Of a DNA stretch of 64,000 nt, positions 51,570-60,086 are shown in pieces. Position 1 is the first letter of the stretch; each line of letters opens with the position of its first letter. The stretch spans positions 186,001-250,000 of the forward strand of contig JAOAPE010000011.1 in NCBI GenBank assembly GCA_025462725.1, read 5' to 3'. The notes beneath the pieces were generated by a model. The model had not been told where the DNA came from, did not search any database, and saw only the letters and a list, made by a program, of their open reading frames with translations. The translations under genes and the position numbers were made by a program. Source of the stretch: Terriglobales bacterium (GTDB lineage Bacteria > Acidobacteriota > Terriglobia > Terriglobales > Acidobacteriaceae).

Positions 51570-53216
51570 ATGAGATGCAGATTAGGTGTTCTCTTCGCCG
51601 CCGCACTCCTCTCTAGTTCCATATCTTTAGCACAACAAACGCAGACGACGGAGCCGCCGATCTTTCGAAGCAAGTCAGAGCTGGTGCTGATTCCGGCAAT
51701 CGTGACTTCGGGCGGAGAAGCTGTGCGCGGGCTCTCGAGAAAGGATTTCACTCTGCTGAGGAATGGAAAAGCGGAGGAGATAGCAGTATTCGAGGAAGTG
51801 GAGGCGGTTCCGGCGAAGATGAGTCCGGTGCATCTGCCGCCGCGCACGGTGCAGAACTTCGCCGCGGGAGATTCGCATCAGGAGATGGTGATACTGGTGC
51901 TGAATTTTCTGGGCACTGACGTCTACAGCGCGGGGCGAACGCGGGGGTTTCTGAAAGAGATGTCACTGCAGTTTGCGAAGGAACATACTCCAGTGACTGT
52001 CCTTTTGTTGACGAGCAATGGTCTGGCGCAAGTGCACTCGTTCACCAGCGATCCGCAGGAACTGGTGAAGGCGGTGGAGCAGTGGACATCGAAGTTGCAA
52101 CCGGATGATCATTCAACCCACATCGAAATACCTTCCTGGTCGAGTCCGTTTGGCATAACGGACAGTATGCAATCAGGCAATTCGTTACGTGACTTCGGGA
52201 AAATCGCGAATGACTTCGTCATGCTGGATGAACGCGTAATGACGGTTCGCGCAGTAGAGCAGATTGCGGAAGCGTTTCATGGCATTCCGGGACGCAAAAA
52301 GCTGATTTGGATGGGGCCGCAGTTTATCCGATTCAGTGAAAGTTCCGGTGCGTCGGACGTTTTCTTTGCAGAAGACCGAGAGGCTCACGCATGGCAGGCT
52401 CTCAGCAACGCTAACATCGCTGTTTATCCTCTCAACAGCAAAGGCGTGGAAAATCCCGCATGGGGTGAATACTTCAGCCCCGACCACACTGCGAACCAAA
52501 TTACTTCACGGCCTGCGGCTCGCAATAATTTTCCAGCATCTCGAATGCTCTTGGTTGCGCAAAAGACAGGAGGCTTGTACTGCGACCTCAATCCGGATGT
52601 GTGCGTGGAGCGCGACCAGAAAGACGGCAACCACTATTACTTGGTGGGATTTTATCTGCATGGAGAGCAGAAACCCGGGTGGAACAAGACCAAGATTTCA
52701 GTGGATAAACCTGATGTTTCCGTACGTGCGCGTGATGGGTTCTTCCCCAACCAGACCACTCCGCTGAAGCGCGCGAACACGGAAAAGCAAAAATTCGATA
52801 ACAAGGACGTTGTCCTTACTGCCCTCTCAGCGCCGCTTGATTACACTGCGGTTCCGTTGCAGCTGAGTTGGAAAATGCAGAATGCGATGGCAGGCAAGCA
52901 GGGAAATCTGGAACTTCAGTTGGTGTCGCCACCGGGTGGTATTGTGCTCGACCCGGACAAGAAGTCGATGAACTTGGATTACCTCGCGTTTATCCGTCCG
53001 ATGGGAAAGACCGAGGGGCAGAGTATTCCGGCGACGCTGGCGACGACGCTGAACCAGCAGCAACAGATTGAATTGGCGAAGAATGGATTTTCATTCCGCA
53101 AACAGGTACCGATGTCGCCGGGGAAGTACGAGGTGAAAGTATTTCTAAGGGATAACGTGTCGGGGAAGACGGGAACGGTGTCGACGGTTGTGGAAGTACC
53201 GGAAGCCAGTTTCTAG
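51570..53216 (+). CDS. Exported VWFA-related domain protein (acidobacterial type)
   Basis: 548 residues with a signal peptide (MRCRLGVLFAAALLSSSISLAQ). The N-terminal IFRSKSELVLIPAIVTSGG and the GLSRKDFTLLRNGK block, then a VWA-like region from about 110 (MVILVLNFLGTDVYSAGRTR, VTVLLLTSNGLAQVHSFT) and GRKKLIWMGPQFIRF, match the VWFA-related family that is expanded in this phylum. The metal-ion adhesion motif is degenerate: LNFLGTD replaces DxSxS. A C-terminal beta-rich part runs from about 420. Its role is unknown; a surface location is inferred. The last codons merge with a period-7 repeat at the stop. Confidence 0.82.
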   Translation: MRCRLGVLFAAALLSSSISLAQQTQTTEPPIFRSKSELVLIPAIVTSGGEAVRGLSRKDFTLLRNGKAEEIAVFEEVEAVPAKMSPVHLPPRTVQNFAAGDSHQEMVILVLNFLGTDVYSAGRTRGFLKEMSLQFAKEHTPVTVLLLTSNGLAQVHSFTSDPQELVKAVEQWTSKLQPDDHSTHIEIPSWSSPFGITDSMQSGNSLRDFGKIANDFVMLDERVMTVRAVEQIAEAFHGIPGRKKLIWMGPQFIRFSESSGASDVFFAEDREAHAWQALSNANIAVYPLNSKGVENPAWGEYFSPDHTANQITSRPAARNNFPASRMLLVAQKTGGLYCDLNPDVCVERDQKDGNHYYLVGFYLHGEQKPGWNKTKISVDKPDVSVRARDGFFPNQTTPLKRANTEKQKFDNKDVVLTALSAPLDYTAVPLQLSWKMQNAMAGKQGNLELQLVSPPGGIVLDPDKKSMNLDYLAFIRPMGKTEGQSIPATLATTLNQQQQIELAKNGFSFRKQVPMSPGKYEVKVFLRDNVSGKTGTVSTVVEVPEASF

Positions 53217-53327
53217 TTCTTAGTAAGAGCAAAGCATTGGACGGGGATGAACCCGGATTAAAAGCGTGTTCAACGCGGGGGCGCGGAGGTTTCAGACGAA
53301 GGGCCCGAAGGTGTCACGGTAAGAGCA

Positions 53328-53744
53328 CTATCGAAAATCGATAACCTGAATGGAGACCAGTGGTGATGCGGCTGAGAAAAGGTGTCCTTTGTCGCATTTG
53401 ACGGCGGTTGCGATCTTCCTGACCCAAGCCTCGATCTGGGAACGCTTTACGCTGCGCGGGCTGGTGGTGTGAATCAAAATCTGCTGATCGCAGCTCTCCT
53501 GATCACACTCAAAAATTACTTCCCAAAAAACATCCGGGGCCTCTTCGTCCACGATCTGGAACTCATTGTGGCCGTTGGGGCGGGTATGGCTGGAGAGGTG
53601 TCCGCATTTGATGTGGGCAAAGTGTAAGAGCTTTGAATCCTCCGGCCAGTACCATCGAACCTCGGAGACGCCGGGGCGGGTCCCGTGAGGGAGGACGATC
53701 TGTTCACCACATCCGCCAGAGCAAGTGATAGTGCGAATAATCAC
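53328..53744 (-). CDS. Hypothetical cysteine-rich protein
   Basis: 138 residues. Pairs of Cys and His that could bind zinc are seen: CSGGC near 8-12, CGH and HTRPNGH near 47-59, CDQESC near 79-84 and CDKGH near 116-120. The ordering looks like one or two zinc ribbons. No family is recognised. Divergent from the small gene at 53845 across an AT-rich region with a palindrome. The start at 53744 is the longest frame; no strong ribosome site is visible. Confidence 0.5.
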   Translation of the reverse strand: MIIRTITCSGGCGEQIVLPHGTRPGVSEVRWYWPEDSKLLHFAHIKCGHLSSHTRPNGHNEFQIVDEEAPDVFWEVIFECDQESCDQQILIHTTSPRSVKRSQIEAWVRKIATAVKCDKGHLFSAASPLVSIQVIDFR

Positions 53745-53794
53745 GCGTTTTCCGGTATCCGTAATATTAGATTACACAAAATTGCGGACGAAAG

Positions 53795-53810
53795 TGGTCA
53801 GTATTGACCA
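53795..53810. promoter_or_regulatory. Palindrome TGGTCA-N4-TGACCA in divergent region
   Basis: A perfect 6-bp inverted repeat with a 4-base spacer, in the AT-rich interval between the divergent genes at 53744 and 53845. It has the geometry of a dimeric regulator site. A short hairpin followed by CTTTTT is another reading. Confidence 0.4.
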
Positions 53811-53844
53811 TCTTTTTCACCCATTACCGTTCAATACTTAGAAC

Positions 53845-54009
53845 ATGTTAATAAAAAAGATACTACTTAAATCTATGCTTTGTCCTACGTGTGAGGCAAA
53901 GCCAGGAGAGCAGTGCACGCTTTTAAGCGGTCTTCCCCGGAACAACTCGCACAGAGATCGCCGCTTGCTTACCAAAGAAAAACTGAAAGCAAAAATTCCA
54001 GTCGCGTAG
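53845..54009 (+). CDS. Very small zinc-binding-like protein
   Basis: 54 residues: MLIKKILLKSMLCPTCEAKP begins it. The core is CPTC, then PGEQC, then an NNSHRDRR segment: two Cys, a third Cys after PG, and a His followed by Arg. This CxxC...PGxxC...HxxR layout is that of small zinc-binding DNA-associated proteins common in actinobacteria and phages. The base composition is clearly more AT-rich than the neighbouring genes. No firm ribosome site is seen, so translation is likely but not certain. Confidence 0.5.
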   Translation: MLIKKILLKSMLCPTCEAKPGEQCTLLSGLPRNNSHRDRRLLTKEKLKAKIPVA

Positions 54010-54045
54010 GCAATTTGTTTTTTGGCGATGTGAGGTAGCAGAGTC

Positions 54046-54228
54046 ATGACATTTGTGGTTCGAGAGAATGACGATTCGGCCATTCCGGCATGGAAGTTCC
54101 TCAGTGATCCGGAACTGTTCCGCTGGAAGCAGCTGCTTGCTATGGGAAGAATCCATTATACCGACGCGGAGAAGAACGAGTATGAGCGACTAAAGCTGAA
54201 GTGCATGCCTCAGGTATCCCTCGCTTAG
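54046..54228 (+). CDS. Hypothetical 60-residue protein
   Basis: 60 residues, beginning MTFVVRENDDSAIPAWKFLS. It has a short helical character (DAEKNEYERLKLK) and no recognised family. A weak GAGG lies about eleven bases before the ATG. A terminator-like hairpin follows 30 bp later. It follows the zinc-binding-like gene by 36 bp. Confidence 0.4.
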   Translation: MTFVVRENDDSAIPAWKFLSDPELFRWKQLLAMGRIHYTDAEKNEYERLKLKCMPQVSLA

Positions 54229-54258
54229 CTGCTGCAAAGCTGGAGCGCGAAAGTTTCT

Positions 54259-54287
54259 GCCCACCAACCCGGTGGGCATTTTATTTT
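54259..54287 (+). terminator. Terminator hairpin after the small genes
   Basis: A 7-bp stem GCCCACC/GGTGGGC with a 5-base loop, followed by ATTTTATTTT. Confidence 0.85.
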
Positions 54288-54327
54288 GGGGTTCCGTTCA
54301 CGGCGGATGGCCGATAAAGTGGAGTAC

Positions 54328-54789
54328 ATGACTAAAGAGAAGAAGCCGTTCCTCGTGCGTCATTCGCTGAGCATCGCAGTGTTCGCGGTGGTATTGACGT
54401 GGATTTGTCTCTACGCACATTCGAATCCCGACACACATGCAGGCTCGTTCTATGGCAATGCGATCGCCGATTGGACTGGACTGTTTGTGACGGTGATCGC
54501 AACGAAGTATCTGCATGAGAAGGGGTCACCGGAGAGCAACAAACTCAAAAAACTAAGAGGCGTTTTGCCTAAAGGCGTGCATGAGTTCTTGCGGGAGCAC
54601 TCACTGGTGATCTTCCTGGTCATTACCGGAGCGGGGTGGACGGCGGCTTTCCTACGGATGTCGCCAACGGAGAAGTGGGGACAGGTGGTGGGCAACATCG
54701 TATCCGAGTGGACGCAGATATTAGGTGTGGTGATCATGACAAAGCGGCTGGTGGAAGCGGGATCAAAAGAGGGACGGAAGACAGCGTGA
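54328..54789 (+). CDS. Membrane protein with an internal duplication, unknown family
   Basis: 153 residues from ATG 54328 (GGAG four bases upstream); longer starts at 54307 and 54286 have no good ribosome site. Two halves repeat the same pattern: RHSLSIAVFAVVLTWICLYA then GNAIADWTGLFVTVIATKYL, and EHSLVIFLVITGAGWTAAFL then GNIVSEWTQILGVVIMTKRL. Each half has two hydrophobic segments, giving four in total. Conserved His-Ser-Leu, Trp, Gly-Asn and Trp-Thr positions recur in both halves. No family is recognised. Its stop overlaps the next start in a GTGA quartet. Confidence 0.68.
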   Translation: MTKEKKPFLVRHSLSIAVFAVVLTWICLYAHSNPDTHAGSFYGNAIADWTGLFVTVIATKYLHEKGSPESNKLKKLRGVLPKGVHEFLREHSLVIFLVITGAGWTAAFLRMSPTEKWGQVVGNIVSEWTQILGVVIMTKRLVEAGSKEGRKTA

Positions 54790-55316
54790 GCGAGGCAAGC
54801 ATTGATGGGGGAGCTGCATCTCAGAATGGAATGGTTCATCATTCGCATAAAAGAGGCCTGCGCAGCCTGGCGATGCTCGAAGGAGCCAAGGGACTGCTCG
54901 CTATCGTGGGGGCGATTGTGGTGTTCACGTTCGCGCACAAAGACCTGGGAGATGTGGCTGACCGATTGCTGCATTTGTTGCATGTGAATCCGGGCTCACG
55001 ATTTGCGGAGGCGGTGTTTCGCGCAGCGGACAAAGCCACGGTGCAGCAAATCGTTTTGGTCGGCTTTGGTGTGCTGGTCTATGCGGCGGTGCGGCTGGTG
55101 GAAGCCTATGGATTGTGGCATGAGCGCGAGTGGGCGGAGTGGTTTGCGCTGCTGTCAGGATGTTTGTATTTGCCGTGGGAGATTTATGAGATTGCACGCA
55201 GGGTGACACCGGTTAGAGTGTCCATATTGGTGATCAATGTAATTGTGGTGATTTATTTAGCTTGGGTGCTGTGGCAGAGCTGGCGCGAAAAAGCAGTGAT
55301 TGTGGCTAGTGGGTAG
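54786..55316 (+). CDS. DUF2127-family membrane protein
   Basis: 176 residues from GTG 54786, which overlaps the previous stop (GTGA); GGAAG lies about six bases upstream. Membrane segments near 33-50 (GLLAIVGAIVVFTFA), 85-105, 115-130 and 150-167. The block RSLAMLEGAKGLLAIVGA and the later YGLWHEREWAEWFALLSG and LPWEIYEIA are typical of DUF2127. The function is unknown. The final residues VASG and the stop are encoded by the first units of a period-7 repeat, so the natural C-terminus may have been altered by the array. Confidence 0.82.
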   Translation: MSEASIDGGAASQNGMVHHSHKRGLRSLAMLEGAKGLLAIVGAIVVFTFAHKDLGDVADRLLHLLHVNPGSRFAEAVFRAADKATVQQIVLVGFGVLVYAAVRLVEAYGLWHEREWAEWFALLSGCLYLPWEIYEIARRVTPVRVSILVINVIVVIYLAWVLWQSWREKAVIVASG

Positions 55317-55491
55317 TGGTTAGCGAGAGCGTTCAGCGCAGAGAACGCAGAGAACGCAGGGGACGCAGAGGGATCAAGGGGCGAGTCGATATTTGCAAGT
55401 ATGTTGAGTAGCGCAGCCCGAGGCCGGCTGTGCCACTCAAAGCGAATGCATAGATCCTTCGACTCCGCTACGCTTCGCTCAGGATGACATT
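55297..55491. repeat. Cluster of dispersed repeats between DUF2127 and GH1 genes
   Basis: Three period-7 units (GTGGCTA-like, 55301-55322), then four CGCAGAGAA-type units (55338-55370), a palindromic GCCCGAGGCCGGCTGTG stretch (55419-55434) and an inverted GTCGAAGGATC-type unit (55453-55489). No gene is visible between 55317 and 55507. Confidence 0.65.
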
Positions 55492-55507
55492 TAGTTGGTT
55501 CGGAATC

Positions 55508-56707
55508 CTACGGGCAGATGCCGAGGACGCTGCTTTCGGTGGGGAGGATTTTCCGCCACTCGGTGATCATTTGTTTGTAGGCGTGGCCGACGGGGCGGAT
55601 GTTGCGGTCGAGGTCGCAGAGGCCGAGGGCGTTGGGGCGTCCATTGTTTTCGCGGAGTGCTGTGTCCCAATCTACCTGGTCGATGAGGCTGTACCAAGTG
55701 AAGCCGAGGACGGGGACTCCATCTTCTTTGAGCTGGTGAAGATTCGCCCACTGTTTGTAGAGCCAGAAGACGGCGTCAGGCTCCTTGATGTTTGTCTCAG
55801 TGTGCATGACGGGCAGGCGATAGCGGCGGAAGTATTGTCCGGTGAGGACGTAGTATCCGAAAACCTCACCGGATTCGCGGGTGGTGCCGTCAGGGAGCAC
55901 GAGGTGTTCGTTGGTGATGTAGTAGTCGTTGCCCATCACGCAGTGGGACTTCAGGTTGTAGCGGCGGAACCAGTAGAGGTCGTCGCGCGTCATGCCGTTG
56001 TCGCAGAGGTACTCGTACATGCAGCTCTCGATGTCGCGTCCGTAAGTAAGGTCGAGGGAGAGAAATCGCTTTTCATTCAGAAAACGCGCACGCTCGATGC
56101 ATGAGGGATCTTTGGCGTGGAAGAATTCCGTAGATTCACTCTGGATGAAAACAGCGCTGGAGCGGTGCTCGAGAATGGCGTGCATGGCGAGCATGTTCGC
56201 CTGACAAAGGTGTTTCAACGCAGTGACAAAAGCGCGCTCTGACCGCAGACATTCATTCCACCATCCGTATTCCGCCGAAAAAGTTGCGGCGATGAAAATC
56301 TCATTCACTGGTGTGTAGTAGGTGATCCACGGGTATCGTTGGGCGAAAGCGCCGGCGTATTCCGCAAACAATTTCGGCCAATCAGGGTTTTGGAAATCGC
56401 CGATCCAATCGGGAACTCCGAAGTGGCAGAGGTCGGCGATGACGTTGATGTTCTGTTCCTGGAGAGCGCCGAGAGTTTGGTCGGCGAAATCCCAATCGTA
56501 TTTGCCGGGGCCGATGTGCGTGGAAAAGTATGGCGGGCCGCAGCGCAAGTGATTGATGCCGAGGTCGCGGACGAGTTGGAAATCCTGGCGCCAGTTCATG
56601 TAGAAGCAGGTCTTGGCGAGTTCGTCCTGACGGAAGCGGGTGCCGTCCGGCAAGAGAATGGTGGGGCAACTATTTTCAATGCCAGTGGCGAACAGAAAGT
56701 CAGACAT
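55508..56707 (-). CDS. Glycoside hydrolase family 1-like protein
   Basis: 399 residues from the ATG at 56707 (a TTG six bases upstream is an alternative). The TIM-barrel landmarks of GH1 are present: the acid/base Glu136 in TPVNEIF and the nucleophile Glu304 in HTETN, with the FTWYSLIDQVDW segment near 332-343. It is shorter than typical beta-glucosidases (about 450). There is no signal peptide, so it should act in the cytoplasm on a transported or internal sugar. Substrate is unknown. Divergent from the radical SAM gene. Confidence 0.75.
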   Translation of the reverse strand: MSDFLFATGIENSCPTILLPDGTRFRQDELAKTCFYMNWRQDFQLVRDLGINHLRCGPPYFSTHIGPGKYDWDFADQTLGALQEQNINVIADLCHFGVPDWIGDFQNPDWPKLFAEYAGAFAQRYPWITYYTPVNEIFIAATFSAEYGWWNECLRSERAFVTALKHLCQANMLAMHAILEHRSSAVFIQSESTEFFHAKDPSCIERARFLNEKRFLSLDLTYGRDIESCMYEYLCDNGMTRDDLYWFRRYNLKSHCVMGNDYYITNEHLVLPDGTTRESGEVFGYYVLTGQYFRRYRLPVMHTETNIKEPDAVFWLYKQWANLHQLKEDGVPVLGFTWYSLIDQVDWDTALRENNGRPNALGLCDLDRNIRPVGHAYKQMITEWRKILPTESSVLGICP

Positions 56708-56823
56708 GCGCAATAAGTTGAGATGTAAGAGAGAGTTGCGAGGTTATATGCAGTTGTGAAGGGAACTTTGGACGCAAGCTGAAGAACAGGCATCCAAGTG
56801 AGTAGCTTTTTTAGGGGTGCAAA

Positions 56824-57849
56824 TTGAACGTCAAGCCGATCCTGCAAACTTGGGGGCGAGTGCTAACCGGACGAGTACCGACGCTGTCGATAGAGATAAC
56901 GAGGGAGTGTCCGCTGCGATGCCCGGGGTGTTATGCGTACGAAGACAATCACCTGGGCAACGCCGGGTTGCGGAGCCTGTCGGATTTCAAGGGCGATGAA
57001 CTAGTCAGGCGCGTATTGGAAGTGGTGGACGAAAACGACCCGCTGCATTTGTCGATCGTAGGGGGCGATCCACTGGTGCGGTATCGGGAATTGGAAATAT
57101 TGGTGCCTCAACTGGTCACGCGCGGCATCCACGTGCAAGTGGTGACAAGCGCGTTTCGGCCGATCCCGGAGACGTGGGCGTCACTGCCGAATATGACAGT
57201 GACTGTCTCCATCGATGGTCTGCAAGCCGACCACGACTTGCGCCGGAAGCCGGCGACGTATGAAAAGATCCTGAAAAATATTGTAGGTCAACACGTCACG
57301 GTGCATTGCACGATCACGAGCGCGATGGTGAAGCGGACTGGATACCTCGGCGAATTCCTCGATTTTTGGACTCCGAATCCGGCGGTGAAGAAAGTTTGGA
57401 TGAGTATTTTCACGCCGCAACGCGGGGCGAATCCGGTGGAGTGTCTTTCACCGACCGAGCGGACAGAAGTCGTCCGGAACCTTCTGGAGTTGAGGAAGAT
57501 GTATCCGAAATTGGATATGCCGGAAGGGTTGGTTAAGGAATTTCTCGCACCGCCGAGTTCTCCGGAGAAATGCGTTTTTGCGCGGACCACAAAAACCATT
57601 TCCGCGGACATGAAGACCGTGGTGAAACCATGCCAGTTCGGTGGGAATCCGGATTGCTCGCAATGTGGATGCATCGCGTCGATGGGACTAGCGGCAATCG
57701 GGAACTACAAGCTTGCGGGGAGTCTGACCGCTGGGGATATTTTTTGGGCGTCAGCGGCGGTGGGAGAGGCCATGCAGAGGGCAAAGAATAAATTTACGGG
57801 AACGCGCGAGCCGAGGGCGCCGGTGAATGTGCTGAATGTGATCGAGTAG
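56824..57849 (+). CDS. Radical SAM protein with C-terminal cysteine cluster
   Basis: 341 residues from TTG 56824 (AGGGG eight bases upstream). The radical-SAM [4Fe-4S] motif is Cys29-x3-Cys33-x2-Cys36 (CPLRCPGC), followed by the GGDP motif near 74-77 (SIVGGDPLVR) and a SIDG strand. A C-terminal cluster, CQFGGNPDCSQCGC near 279-292, can bind an auxiliary iron-sulfur centre as in SPASM-type enzymes. That suggests modification of a peptide or of a lipid-linked substrate, but no precursor peptide gene is seen nearby. It follows the general layout of uncharacterised B12-free enzymes of this class. Confidence 0.82.
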   Translation: MNVKPILQTWGRVLTGRVPTLSIEITRECPLRCPGCYAYEDNHLGNAGLRSLSDFKGDELVRRVLEVVDENDPLHLSIVGGDPLVRYRELEILVPQLVTRGIHVQVVTSAFRPIPETWASLPNMTVTVSIDGLQADHDLRRKPATYEKILKNIVGQHVTVHCTITSAMVKRTGYLGEFLDFWTPNPAVKKVWMSIFTPQRGANPVECLSPTERTEVVRNLLELRKMYPKLDMPEGLVKEFLAPPSSPEKCVFARTTKTISADMKTVVKPCQFGGNPDCSQCGCIASMGLAAIGNYKLAGSLTAGDIFWASAAVGEAMQRAKNKFTGTREPRAPVNVLNVIE

Positions 57850-57886
57850 GGCAGTGACTAGTGGGTAGTGGTCAGTGGCTAGCAAG
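57850..57886. repeat. Period-7 intergenic array (AGTGGYT units)
   Basis: Four units AGTGACT, AGTGGGT, AGTGGTC, AGTGGCT, starting right after the radical SAM stop. Confidence 0.7.
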
Positions 57887-58079
57887 ACCTATTCAACATT
57901 TGAGATCCCATTTCTTCGCGGAGTTCTGCTGTAACGGGTTCAACCTTAAATCTCAATCGAAGAAGTGATATCCCGACATAAAAGCATCAAGCGAGAACGC
58001 TCTCCGCGGCTACGTCCAAAATCCATCTGCATGAAACCAGTCTCCGGTTGTAAGATTCCGGAGCAGGAGCGCAATTCGA

Positions 58080-59659
58080 ATGGATCGTCGTGATTTTCTT
58101 GCAACTATTCCATTAGCAGCGGCAGGTGGAGCGATGTCGGGATCGGCATTTGGATCTCCTGAAGCGACCCGTGAAGACGAGACTCGCGCGACGGCGTCGA
58201 ATGAAGCTGTGCCGGATAATTTGGACTTCGCGTCTGCATTGCAGGCGGCGGAGGCGATACGGCAGAAGCGGGTGTCGTCTGTCGAGTTGACGAGGCGGGT
58301 CTTCGAACGGATCGATAAATACAATCCGCAACTAAATGCGTTTGTTTACCAGTTACGCGATGACGCCATGGCACAAGCCAAGAAGGCGGATGAGGCGCAG
58401 GCCCAGGGACGGTCGCTGGGAGTTTTCCATGGCGTGCCTGTCCACGTGAAAGAGAGTTATGCAGTAGCTGGGCATCCGTGCACGTGGGGATTGCCGCCGC
58501 TGCGGGACTCGAAAGCTCCACAGAATTCTGCAGTGGTGCGGAAGCTGTTAGGTACAGGCGCGGTGTTGATCGGGGCGACGAATGTGCCGGTAGGGCTGAG
58601 TGATTGGCAATCTTACAATCCGATTTACGGCACGACGAACAATCCATGGGATGTAAAGCGAACTCCGGGCGGATCTTCGGGTGGGACCGCGGCAGCATTG
58701 GCGGCGGGATTGGGATATCTGAGTTTCGGAAGCGATATCGGCGGCTCGATCAGGGTGCCGGCAAGTTTCTGTGGGCTGTTCGGTCATAAACCGACGCTCG
58801 ATCTCGTGGACATGCAAGGACATCTTCCCGGGGGCGTTTCGGCCGGGCCGGGATTCTCAACATTGCTTGCAGTGGGGGGCCGATCGCGCGAAGCGCGCAA
58901 GACTTGATGGAAGCATTGAAGGTAGTTGGCGGGCCGTCAGGTTGGGACGCGAAGGCATGGAAATGGGAGATGCCCGCGCCCCGGGCAAAGAGCCTGAAAG
59001 AATTTCGTGTGGGTTATGTCATCGACGATCCGATCGCTCCCGCGACTCCGGAAGTGAAAGCTGTTTTTGAAGAAACGATCGAACGGCTGACTCGCGCGGG
59101 AGTGAAACTGCAGCAGGGATGGCCGAAGGGATACAGCGCGTCAGAGCTGCTGGCGAATTATCGTTTCCACCTGGATGCATTCTTCTTCAGCACTGCGCCT
59201 CCAGCGGAGCGCGAGAGAATGCTGAAGCAATTTGGAAATATGAATGGCGGAAATGTGCCGGCCGGCTTGACTCCATTTTCCGACTGGCAGCAGCAAAATT
59301 TCCGTCGGCTGGCATTTCGCGCGCAGTGGCAGGCGTACTTCGAACAGGTGGATGTATTTCTTTCGCCGGTGTCATTCACGGCGGCGTTTCCGCACGACCA
59401 CAGCGGACCGCAAGACAAAAGAACGATAGCTACTTCAGCGGGACCGCGACGCTATATGGATCTATTGAACTGGATCGCTGCGCCGACGCTCACGGGACTT
59501 CCTGCAACAGTGGCGCCTGTGGGCCGCACACCTGAAGGGCTACCGGTGGGGATACAGATCATGGGGCCGTATTGGGAAGACGCAACACCGATAGCATTCG
59601 CCGAGGCGCTGACCGGAGATGAGGGCGAATTTACGCCACCTCCCGGATATACGGAGTAA
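58080..59659 (+). pseudogene. Amidase (amidase signature family), split by a -1 frameshift
   Basis: The 5' frame (58080-58907) carries a Tat-like N-terminus (MDRRDFLATIPLAAAGG) and the whole Ser-cisSer-Lys triad: Lys124 (VHVKES), Ser199 in GGSSGG and Ser223 in DIGGSIR. It runs out of frame near 58880. The 3' frame (58904-59659) continues without a gap as MEALKVVGG..., and reading one base later from the GGGGGGCC run restores PIARSAQDL directly before it. So one base is missing in 58874-58881. This is either a real lesion, a sequencing error in the homopolymer, or programmed slippage. The intact protein would be about 525 residues and exported. Confidence 0.8.
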
Positions 59660-59687
59660 TTCAGATCAGTGGATAGAGAGGCATTGT

Positions 59688-60065
59688 TTGGATATTTGTT
59701 GTCCTGTTTGCAATGTGTCGTTCCATATTGACCAGCCGTACCAATATCACGCGGGTTTCGGCAATCAAGGTTTTCTGTACTGCGACTCATGTCCAAACTT
59801 AGTCGTGTTTGGTTCTTACGATCCTGAGTATGTGAAGATCATTCAGAGCAAGCATCCGTGGACACTAAACGAAGCGGAAAAGGAACGGGTAGAAAGCCGA
59901 CTTCGGCATTGTTCCTGCGGAGGTCGTTTTCGATTCACCGCTGCACCGCGCTGCCCTCTATGCAACGCTCCCATTCCGAGCATCTTGCGGGATTTTATTC
60001 ACTACGTCGAAACCGGAAGACGATTTGACTCTGAGAAAGAGTCGATTTGGACATCTCCCGCTTAA
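59688..60065 (+). CDS. Hypothetical multi-zinc-ribbon protein
   Basis: 125 residues from TTG 59688 (an AGAGAGG lies about eight bases upstream); the frame is open further 5' but overlaps the amidase remnant. Four Cys pairs are visible: CCPVC near 4-8, CDSC near 33-36, CSCGG near 75-79 and CPLC near 89-92, as in tandem zinc ribbons. No family is recognised. Convergent with the ThDP-enzyme gene. Confidence 0.5.
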   Translation: MDICCPVCNVSFHIDQPYQYHAGFGNQGFLYCDSCPNLVVFGSYDPEYVKIIQSKHPWTLNEAEKERVESRLRHCSCGGRFRFTAAPRCPLCNAPIPSILRDFIHYVETGRRFDSEKESIWTSPA

Positions 60066-60086
60066 GCTGCACGCATTGGCTTCCGC

